A DNA stretch of 64,000 nt from Actinomyces graevenitzii C83 (lineage in GTDB: Bacteria; Actinomycetota; Actinomycetes; Actinomycetales; Actinomycetaceae): assembly GCF_000239695.1 (NCBI RefSeq), contig NZ_JH470338.1:372001-436000 (forward strand), read 5' to 3'. Below are positions 35,867 to 43,700 of this stretch, piece after piece. Made by a program: the position numbers and the translations under genes. The notes below the pieces were generated by a model. It saw only the letters and a program-made list of their open reading frames with translations, had not been told where the DNA came from and did no database searches. Position 1 is the stretch's first letter; the number at the start of each line of letters is the position of its first letter.

Positions 35867-36139
35867 CCTCTTCCCTGTCCTACCCCCTACCTGCCCAGTC
35901 CCTTATCTGCCAGGCCTTGCCACATGCTTAGCCGTAAGTTAGCCGTCAGCATTGCCAGCCTGGTGCGGTCTGTCCTAGGGGCAGCCTCTTGTTTTGCGGC
36001 CGTTTAGAGTAACGACGACGGCGGTGCACCCCCTGCCTAACTATGGCACCTGGATTTATGTTAGGCGGGAGTCAACACCACCGTCGCCGTAGCTTAAATT
36101 TACCTAGTTTGAAGCTCTTTTACAGCTACTAGGTCAAAC
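35867..36139. other. Gene-free region left of the cassette array
   Basis: No gene seen. Contains TAACGACGACGGCGG near 36009 and a second related motif near 36081. A plus-strand frame of 114 codons across the tRNA terminator and the repeat element is not credible. Confidence 0.5.
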
Positions 36140-36922
36140 TTATGGAGTGGTTCCGTAAGAGTCAGCGATGTAGAGGTTGAAGGGGCTGGATGTTTCGGTG
36201 GTGGTGACTGTGCCGTTGACTTGGTGCCATTGGGCCTGTCCAGCTATGCGCCACCGGGCCGTCCAGGAAGTACGTAACCTAATCACGTATCCGTTACCGG
36301 TTACTTCGTAGGGGTGGCTGACCGTGTAGTTAGGGTATGGGGTGCCCGGATCAGTAGTCTCAAAGGACTGGCCGTCTCCCCAATCCCAGTTAAAAGACAC
36401 AGGGGTCGCCTCAACCTCAACAGGGGTACCCAACAGGGTGATGTTGAAGGTTTGCTTATCAGGGCTGGTCCACACCATCATGGGTTGCTTGAAAATAACG
36501 AAAACCTCGCCGCTGGGGTAACGGTTAATCCCAGAACCATGCGGGATGAGCCGGGCTACTTGCTCATTACTGACCGTGGTAGGCCCAGCAGTCAGTGGCG
36601 CGCCAGTGTTGACTTGGGCAGCGCATTCCTGGGGAGGTCCTGGGGCCATCCCCATTGTCATGAGTACTTCTACCTGTGGCAGTATGCATTTTTGGGCGTA
36701 TTCTTCAGCGGCTCGTTTAGCCGCTTCAGGGTCTACCGGCCCGGCCGGCTCAGCCACAGACGAAAAACCACCAGGAGTGCTGCTGTTTTCGTTGCCATGA
36801 ATAATCCACCCTTGATCATTATTAGTAACATCTGTCGAGGCAAAAGTCGCTGGAATGCAGAGTGCAGTAGTTAAGCATCCCGTAATTGTTGCTGCAATCA
36901 GTGACCTAGTTGAATTTTTCAT
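36140..36922 (-). CDS. Secreted PKD-domain protein, cassette copy A1
   Basis: Exported protein of 260 residues: signal peptide (1-28, ending TFA-ST), a variable middle (about 60-100), and a conserved C-terminal region with an Ig-like PKD fold (VSFNWDWGDGQSF, then HPYEVTG, about residues 175-225). No anchor is seen. The start overlaps the stop of the upstream lipoprotein gene (36906-36922), so the two are coupled. From about 36170 to 36622 the DNA is almost identical to the A2 gene exactly 1500 bp away (one difference seen by eye), while the signal peptide and middle differ. Function unknown; PKD folds usually mediate surface protein contacts. Confidence 0.85.
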   Translation of the reverse strand: MKNSTRSLIAATITGCLTTALCIPATFASTDVTNNDQGWIIHGNENSSTPGGFSSVAEPAGPVDPEAAKRAAEEYAQKCILPQVEVLMTMGMAPGPPQECAAQVNTGAPLTAGPTTVSNEQVARLIPHGSGINRYPSGEVFVIFKQPMMVWTSPDKQTFNITLLGTPVEVEATPVSFNWDWGDGQSFETTDPGTPYPNYTVSHPYEVTGNGYVIRLRTSWTARWRIAGQAQWHQVNGTVTTTETSSPFNLYIADSYGTTP

Positions 36923-37601
36923 TTTTCTGCCTAACTACGATCCAGTGGTTATTTTGATAACTAAGTTCTACTGCAGCCCAACATTTTGCACCGGCGTAGA
37001 GTTTTGAAGAACCGTCCCCATAGTATTGATAGAAATCCTCTTGTTCGTAATCGATTTCAATAATCATTGAGTTAGGAAAATCGTCTCTACGATAAGCTTT
37101 AAGCACTCTAATATTTACTGGGCTCACCCAGCCGCCCTCAGAGTGATTTTCTATGGTTGTTTTGATTACTCCGGCGCATCCGTCATTACTGCCTGGGCAT
37201 AGTTCTTTGTATTGGCTGGTGTTGCCACTGATGTAGGTGTAGTAATACAGCTGTAGCCAGTACTTTGCGGTGGCTATCGCGCCATCTTCACTATTGATAG
37301 TGATTAGTTCAGGTTTGACTGGAGGTTGGGTGCTGCGGGCTTGTTTCCTGGCAGTCTCAAGTTCTGGTGACAAGGTTGCGGTCGGTCTTGCACTGGCTGT
37401 GGGTGTACCAGTGGCCTTGCCGCTGGCTTTGGGCGTGGCTGTAGCTGCTTTAGTGCGTGCGCTGGCGACGGCGGCTTTACCACCAACACTGCTTGATACG
37501 CTCTGCTCTTGACTGTCACTACACCCGGCTAGGCCTGAACAGGCTAGTAAGGTTAAGGCCAGCGCAGCCTGCAGGCGGTGTTTATATGGTGGTGTCCTCA
37601 T
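36906..37601 (-). CDS. Lipoprotein, cassette copy B1 (DUF6318-like)
   Basis: Membrane-anchored lipoprotein of 231 residues: signal peptide with lipobox LAGCSD (Cys about 26), an Ala/Thr/Pro/Lys-rich stalk (about 35-85), and a globular C-terminal domain (about 95-231) beginning PELITINSEDGAIATAKYWLQLYYYTYISG. The globular part resembles the DUF6318 lipoproteins of Actinomyces-like genomes. GGGGGAAAC precedes the ATG. It is encoded just upstream of the PKD gene A1, overlapping it by 17 bases. One of three paralogues in tandem. Confidence 0.85.
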   Translation of the reverse strand: MRTPPYKHRLQAALALTLLACSGLAGCSDSQEQSVSSSVGGKAAVASARTKAATATPKASGKATGTPTASARPTATLSPELETARKQARSTQPPVKPELITINSEDGAIATAKYWLQLYYYTYISGNTSQYKELCPGSNDGCAGVIKTTIENHSEGGWVSPVNIRVLKAYRRDDFPNSMIIEIDYEQEDFYQYYGDGSSKLYAGAKCWAAVELSYQNNHWIVVRQKNEKFN

Positions 37602-37636
37602 TGTGTTTCCCCCGTGATTAATCTGCGTTGATTCAT

Positions 37637-38419
37637 CTAATTTGAAGTGGTGCCGTAGGAGTCAGCGAAGTAGAGGTTGAAGGGGCTGGATGTTTCGGTG
37701 GTGGTGACTGTGCCGTTGACCTGGTGCCATTGGGCCTGTCCAGCTATGCGCCACCGGGCCGTCCAGGAAGTACGTAACCTAATCACGTATCCGTTACCGG
37801 TTACTTCGTAGGGGTGGCTGACCGTGTAGTTAGGGTATGGGGTGCCCGGATCAGTAGTCTCAAAGGACTGGCCGTCTCCCCAATCCCAGTTAAAAGACAC
37901 AGGGGTCGCCTCAACCTCAACAGGGGTACCCAACAGGGTGATGTTGAAGGTTTGCTTATCAGGGCTGGTCCACACCATCATGGGTTGCTTGAAAATAACG
38001 AAAACCTCGCCGCTGGGGTAACGGTTAATCCCAGAACCATGCGGGATGAGCCGGGCTACTTGCTCATTACTGACCGTGGTAGGCCCAGCAGTCAGTGGCG
38101 CGCCAGTGTTGACTTGGGCAGTGCACATTTCGTGGACTGTTACAGGTTTTCCTCCTGTTGCATGCGATAACAGGTTTGGGATTATGACGCATGCGAACTG
38201 GTATGTTGCCGCGTATATCGCGGCTGCTTCAGGGTCTGCCGGTCCGGCTGGCTCAGCCACCGCAGAAAAACCACCAGGGGCAGTCGTAGTCTCGCCTCGG
38301 CCTATGACAATTGTATTTCCTTCAGAATCGCCTTCTATGTGAGAGCTAGAAGCTGAAGCTATAGGGCTTGAAAGAATAAGCGACGATACAAGTAAATAGG
38401 TTAGAATATTAGTCTTCAT
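37637..38419 (-). CDS. Secreted PKD-domain protein, cassette copy A2
   Basis: Paralogue of A1, 260 residues from ATG 38419. Signal peptide MKTNILTYLLVSSLIL..., the shared GGFSAVAEPAGP element (about 48-60), a middle that differs from A1 (about 65-100, two cysteines), and the common PKD C-terminus, almost identical to A1 at DNA level. A start 12 bases upstream (38431) is possible, but ATG 38419 aligns with the other copies and gives the same 11-base overlap with the lipoprotein stop as in cassette 3. Shared cysteines suggest one disulfide. Confidence 0.85.
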   Translation of the reverse strand: MKTNILTYLLVSSLILSSPIASASSSHIEGDSEGNTIVIGRGETTTAPGGFSAVAEPAGPADPEAAAIYAATYQFACVIIPNLLSHATGGKPVTVHEMCTAQVNTGAPLTAGPTTVSNEQVARLIPHGSGINRYPSGEVFVIFKQPMMVWTSPDKQTFNITLLGTPVEVEATPVSFNWDWGDGQSFETTDPGTPYPNYTVSHPYEVTGNGYVIRLRTSWTARWRIAGQAQWHQVNGTVTTTETSSPFNLYFADSYGTTSN

Positions 38420-39101
38420 GAGTGAATGCACCTTTAACTAACCACTGTGAACCGTTATATTCAAGTTCCACGGCAGCCCAGCGTGATTGTTTTTGATGAT
38501 ATTTCGTTTCACCCGTACTGCTATATTCGTTAAAAGGTTCTCTCTCGTAATTTACTTGTATTACTATCCTATCTGTAATGTCACCTCTGCGAAAAGCGGC
38601 AGTAAATTTTGGTATTACTGGATCTATCCAATTTCCTTTAGAATAGTCTTCTGTTGCATTTTCTACTGGTTTGGATGCGCCAGATTTGTTGGCAGAGCAT
38701 AACTCTTTATATTCATCTACTTTGCCAGTGGTGTAGATGTAGTAATAGAGCTGTACCCAGTATTTGGCGGTGGCAATCGCCCCGTCATCACTGTTGACCG
38801 TGATCAGTTCAGGCTTAGGTGGGGGCTGAGTATCGCGCGCTTGTTTTCTAGCAACTTCAAGTTCTGGTGACAAGGTTGCGGTCGGACTGGCGGCGGCTGT
38901 GGGTGTACCAGTGGCCGTGCTGTTGGCTTTGGGTGTGCCGTTTGGCGTCTTGGCGCGTGCAGTGGCGACGGCGGTCTTAGCACTAGCCGTGTTTGAGGCG
39001 TTTTGTTCTTGGCTGTCACTGCACCCACTCAGCCCTGAGCAGGCCAGCAGGGTTAAGGCCAACGCCGCCTGAAAACTGCGTTTAGTTGGTGATGTCTTCA
39101 T
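38409..39101 (-). CDS. Lipoprotein, cassette copy B2 (DUF6318-like)
   Basis: Lipoprotein of 230 residues from ATG 39101: lipobox LSGCSD, a Thr/Ala/Pro/Lys stalk of different length from B1, and the same globular domain (PELITVNSDDGAIATAKYWV). The start is fixed by GAGGGAAAC just upstream and by alignment with B1; an in-frame ATG at 39122 lies before that ribosome-binding site. It overlaps A2 by 11 bases. The globular half has diverged from B1 much more than the A genes have diverged from each other. Confidence 0.85.
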   Translation of the reverse strand: MKTSPTKRSFQAALALTLLACSGLSGCSDSQEQNASNTASAKTAVATARAKTPNGTPKANSTATGTPTAAASPTATLSPELEVARKQARDTQPPPKPELITVNSDDGAIATAKYWVQLYYYIYTTGKVDEYKELCSANKSGASKPVENATEDYSKGNWIDPVIPKFTAAFRRGDITDRIVIQVNYEREPFNEYSSTGETKYHQKQSRWAAVELEYNGSQWLVKGAFTHED

Positions 39102-39178
39102 TGTGTTTCCCTCATGATTCATCTACGTTGATTCATCTAATTACGAGTTGCAACAAGCCATTGTTTAAAATTTTGGCT

Positions 39179-39406
39179 CTAGGTATTTTGGGCGTATTCT
39201 TCGGTGGCTCGTTTAGCTGCTTCAGGATCTACCGGCCCGGCCGGCTCGGCCACCGCAGAAAAACCACCGGGGGTGGTCGTAGTCTCACCGCGACCTATAA
39301 CGATCCCATGTCCAGTACCATCTTTTTCTCCCTACTCGTCTGTATACATGGGAGTTGGTACAGCAATTACTGGAACCAGTAAATACACTAATTGGTTAAT
39401 TTTCAC
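39179..39406 (-). pseudogene. Remnant of a third PKD-type gene (A3)
   Basis: On the minus strand, GTG 39406 overlaps the B3 stop by 11 bases, just as A2 does with B2. It encodes a signal-peptide start (MKINQLVYLLVPVIAV), then an in-frame TAG after MYTDE, then in the same frame the cassette motif GRGETTTTPGGFSAVAEPAGP and RATEEYAQNT before a second stop at 39179-39181. The whole PKD region is missing. The 40 bases after it read FKQWLVATRN, which resembles the QWLV/NHWIV ends of the B lipoproteins, so a deletion probably fused two cassettes. Confidence 0.8.
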
Positions 39407-40130
39407 GATTAACTGCCTCTTTAACTATCCATTGTGTGCCATTGTATTCGAGCTTTACACCCGCCCAGCGTGATTCTTTTTCGTGATATTCAATTCTGCC
39501 GTCGCTGTGATACTGAGTTACGCCTTCACGCTCAAAATCCACTTGTATCACTACATCGTTTTTAAAATCAGATCTACGAAAAGCATTAGTAAATTTTAAA
39601 GTGACCGGTTCGCTCCAGCCGCCGCGTACATGAGTTTCAGTCGCATACTCGACAGGCTTGGTTGCCGTGTCGCCGTTTCCTGGGCATAGTGCTTTGTATT
39701 CATCTACTTTGCCGGTGGTGTAAATGTAGTAATGCAACTGCACCCAGTACTTGGCGGTAGCTATCGCACCGTCATCGCTATTGACCGTGATCAGTTCAGG
39801 TTTGGGTGGTGGCGGTGTGGCCAGAGCACGCTTCTTTGAAGCTTCGAGCTCCGGCGTCATGATGAGTGTCGGGCTAGCTGTAGCGCTGGGCGTACCGGTT
39901 ACAGTAGACGCGCCGGTTGCGGCAGGCACACCACTGGCCCTGGTTTTACCGCTGGCTTTTGGTGTTGCGGTGGCCGTCTTGGCGTGTGTAGTGGCGATGG
40001 CGGCCTTACCGCTGCCAGCATTTGAACCGCTTTGTTCCTGGCCTCCGCTACACCCACTCAGCCCCGAACAAGCCAGCAGGGTTAAAGCCAACGCCATCTG
40101 AAGACTGCGTTTAGTTGCTATGGCCCCCAT
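39396..40130 (-). CDS. Lipoprotein, cassette copy B3 (DUF6318-like)
   Basis: First gene of the array in transcription order, 244 residues. Lipobox LSGCSG, the longest Ala/Thr/Pro/Gly stalk of the three (about 35-100), and the globular domain PELITVNSDDGAIATAKYWV. GGGGAACAC stands before the ATG. The downstream A3 is broken, so this lipoprotein has lost its partner, yet its frame is intact. The array's promoter should lie in the 40131-40250 region. Confidence 0.85.
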   Translation of the reverse strand: MGAIATKRSLQMALALTLLACSGLSGCSGGQEQSGSNAGSGKAAIATTHAKTATATPKASGKTRASGVPAATGASTVTGTPSATASPTLIMTPELEASKKRALATPPPPKPELITVNSDDGAIATAKYWVQLHYYIYTTGKVDEYKALCPGNGDTATKPVEYATETHVRGGWSEPVTLKFTNAFRRSDFKNDVVIQVDFEREGVTQYHSDGRIEYHEKESRWAGVKLEYNGTQWIVKEAVNREN

Positions 40131-40204
40131 TGTGTTCCCCTGTGATTTATCTACACTGATGAAGCTTTAAGGGAGTGTCGGGGAAGTATTACAAAGCATG
40201 GTAC

Positions 40205-40232
40205 ATAACACCCCATACTTTTGGAGTGTTAT
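40205..40232. promoter_or_regulatory. Palindrome upstream of the lipoprotein cassette array
   Basis: ATAACACCCC and GGAGTGTTAT with an eight-base spacer; nine of ten positions pair. Located where an operator for the B3 promoter would sit. Confidence 0.35.
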
Positions 40233-40579
40233 ACATCGCGTTTAGTAATGCCTAATATTTTAGATCTGCAATCTGGATCTCGCAGGCAAATCAAAAAACC
40301 TGCACCAATGTGTCTTGCATCACCTATGAAACTGAAAAAAATTGCTGTCAAACCTTCTATTGGGCCCTATGTCAGCCTGTCGCGCTGTCCTTTAGTAAGT
40401 AGGTTTCCGTTTGATAGCAGGTTTGCCACCTCTTCTTCGTAGGCTCTTCAATGCTCCTGTCCGCCAACCCTTCCCGTAGCCTTGCTCGCCAACCCTTCCT
40501 GCTGAGTTCTTCTGGTGCGCCCCTAATGTTGGGTTGGTTGGATGCGTGATGTTGGGTTGATTGGAGATGGCTTGGCAAT

Positions 40580-40627
40580 GTTGTCAACGCTGCCCAGCTG
40601 GGCGTTGTCAACGCTGTCCAGCTGGGC
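40580..40627. repeat. 24-bp tandem duplication
   Basis: GTTGTCAACGCTGCCCAG and GTTGTCAACGCTGTCCAG, each continuing CTGGGC, back to back with one difference. Each unit contains the self-complementary core CCAGCTGG or a one-base variant. Confidence 0.85.
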
Positions 40628-40766
40628 CCTAAGTTGGCTTTAGGCTTCTGTCGCTTAACTAGCTCCCTAAAACTGTGATCTTAGAAATAAAAGAAACCCG
40701 TAAAAGCCACCAAGCGGCATATGTAAGATAGGGGAGCTTATCAACACTGCTTACGTTGAGGTTTAA

Positions 40767-43700
40767 ATGGAGCACTATCAACAGGTCGAAGTACACTGCG
40801 GTCCGCTTGTTGCCACTTTGCGCTACATGCCAGCAACCGGTCGAGTAATGGCCAGAGCTAAGCTAGGACTGGTTGCAAGTGTGGAACTAAGTAAAGCCGA
40901 TGGTAGTGGGATCGATGCCTTAGATGCCAAAGTATCGATTTGTGCTAAGTTTCAAGGTAAACAATTATTTACACCAATTGTTATAACTAAAAAGATCTCT
41001 GAACGTGCTCATCAATGGGATTTGCGCTCCAAATCCCACGTAAACCCTGATGCTTTAGGCGCCCTACCTGAACAGCGCGAAGGCACCTTGGTAGTAACCG
41101 TTGAGTCCTTGGGTAAGAGTGTTAGCGAAGAGTTCCCGCTTAAAATCCTGGCCAACACAGAGTTTTTGCTACTACCTGAGCTTTGGGGCATGCTTGCCAG
41201 CTACGTGCAAACTCAAGACCCAGCTCTAAAGCGATTGCGTGAACAAGTACAGGAACTACTAGATACCCAACCAGCAAGTTCAGGGCGTCAAGAGCTGAAA
41301 AATTTAGCTGAAGCCTGTTATCAAGTACTTGGCCAATTTGAATTTCAACCAGATCACAGCGCTAACTCAACAGCAGCAACAAACATTTCGATTACTGCTG
41401 GAGAAGAAAGTTGGCAAGTGCCAGTAGTGCGTCTGCGAACTTCAGGTGAGGTTTTGCGACAAGGCACAGCCACGGCCTCGGAACTAGTCCTACTGTATTC
41501 GGCCATAGCCGCAGCTTGCCGACTAGAACCAGTATTAGTTATAGCGCGCGGTAGACTATTAGCTGCAGTAAACCTAGAACGCCCCTTAAATTCTGCAGTA
41601 GTGCAAGGCAAAATGAAGCCGCAGAATTATCTACGCGGTAAAAAATTATTGACCTTTGATCCAGTGCAGGCACTTAATCGAGTACCTTTTGAAAAAGCCG
41701 TTGCAGAGGCTGAAAAATATTTTGAGTTAGCACAGGGACTGGTAGATGTATGTTCGCATCTTAAAAACCATGTTGCAGAGTTGCCTATCAATGAATCTAT
41801 AGAGGGCTTTGATGCTGAGGAAATTATGGCCAGCAATTGCGCCCTAGCTAACAGCGACGGCGCAGCTGAAGTAGTTCCCGATGCTACGGTTCTGGCTGAT
41901 AATAGTAGTGGAAAACAGGGCAAAGTTGCCGAAAATATTGAAGCTCTAGAGCAAATTGAAGCGCCAGGGCAAGACTTAAAGGTAGATAATTCAGCTGAGC
42001 CACCTCACCGGGTGCAAGACTGGCAGCGACGACTGCTAGATCTAAAACTAACTAACCCTTTGCTAAGTCTTAAAACTAAAGCTTATAAATTAGAGCTACG
42101 TCAAGGTATGCTAGCTGAACTAGAGCAGCTAATTCTTGCCGGTCACAGCCTGTCCTTAAAGGATATGAAAGCGATTGACCCATTTGATAGGGGTAAAGGC
42201 ATTGATGATGCCACACAGCTGTCAGATCAAGCCCTTCGCAATAAATTATTAGATCAACACAAAGTCCATATTGACACTAATCGCTCCACCTACACTAACG
42301 GCTTAAATGAACTGAAGAAAAAATCGTTGATGCTGGCTGAAGAAACCGGCAACGCTAACCTATACTTAAGCTTAGGGGAACTAACCTACGCTAAGGCAGG
42401 TAGAACCAACAAAGCCCCACTATTTTTAGTTCCAGTTAAGCTGGAACGATCATCTAAAATGGCTCCCTTCAAAATCAAATGTGATGGCGAAGGTGAAATA
42501 ATCCCTAATTATTGCCTATCTGAATGGCTGAAAAAAGAATATGGCTTAACGCTGGTTACACTTAATGAGCTACCTGAAGATAACCTTGAGCTAGACATTT
42601 TGCAGATGTTTACGGCAATAAGCCGTGAGCTGGTAGAGGCTAACAGCGAGATGAAGGTGTCACAGACGGCATACTTGTTCATCGCTAACTTCTCAACCTT
42701 TAACATGTGGAAAGATATGGGGGAGTGCTGGGAAAAGTTTATGGCTTCTCCAGTTTTCACCCATATCGCTACCAGTTCTGGGCGTGCTTTCCTAGATCCC
42801 AATGGGGACAGCGATATAAGCACTCTTAAGACCGATGAAACTAAAAATATTTTACCAATTGCTGCTGATGGCTCTCAGTTACAAGCAGTCGTAGCTGCCA
42901 CAAGTGGCCGTAGTTTTGTATTGCAAGGCCCGCCTGGAACTGGCAAAAGTCAGACTATCACTAACCTAATTGCCGCCAACCTAGTGGCTGGTAAAAAGGT
43001 GCTATTTGTGGCAGAAAAACAGGCGGCGCTAGACGTTGTCAAGGTTCGCTTAGAAGACATAGGTTTAAGTAAATTCGTGCTAGACATGCACGGAACCGAC
43101 AATGTTAACAAAGCTGTACGCAATCAAATTAAAGCTGCCATTGACGCTAAATACAGCTATGAACCTGAACGCTGGCAGTTACGTAAGTCAAGGCTAGTTG
43201 AGGATATAAACGCGTTACAGAAATATTCTGATGCTATTCACACCCCAAACAAACTTAATAAATCACTTTGGGGAGCATTAACGTTAAGCGAAGATATTAA
43301 GCGTAATGATGATGCAAAGCTTATCTGCCTGCCAAGCGGTTATGCCCAAAATCCAAACCCTAGCCCAGACGAGCTTGAAGGTTTAGTGAAGGATGTGGCT
43401 AAAAACTGGGTTGATCCTGAGCTACTAGCCAGGTGGGAAGGCTTCGACCTAAGCGGCTCACTAAATAGTCTTAAAGAAGCTGCCTTAAATCTGTCTGCCG
43501 CCTGCGCTGAGCTGGCAGAAACTAGCGCTTTTGACCAGCTCATTGCCGGTGAGCTAAGCGCATCTAAAACAGGGGAGGACCTAGACTCATTCCTGGCTGT
43601 TAACCAAAAACAGTTACTTAGCCGCCCCCAGCGTGAAGAAGTTGAAGATACGCTGGCGCTAATTAAAACAGTGGTAAGCCAGGCTCGCTCACTTAAAGAC

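Larger units (their letters stand above)
40131..40766. other. Gene-free region between cassette array and helicase
   Basis: No believable gene. Features: an imperfect palindrome (ATAACACCCC ... GGAGTGTTAT, 40205-40232) about 75 bp upstream of B3, a possible operator; two CGCCAACCCTTCC copies near 40461 and 40488; TGTTGGGTTG pairs near 40528-40560; and a 24-bp tandem duplication at 40580-40627. A 79-codon minus-strand frame at 40372-40611 is not convincing. The helicase promoter is presumably in the last 100 bp. Confidence 0.5.

Noticed and set aside
36140..38419. Identical A1/A2 tracts as an insertion sequence
   Set aside because: No transposase, terminal repeats or target duplications; identity is limited to coding sequence and fits tandem duplication or gene conversion.
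40372..40611. 79-codon minus-strand frame near the tandem duplication
   Set aside because: No recognisable family and no ribosome-binding site; spans repeats.
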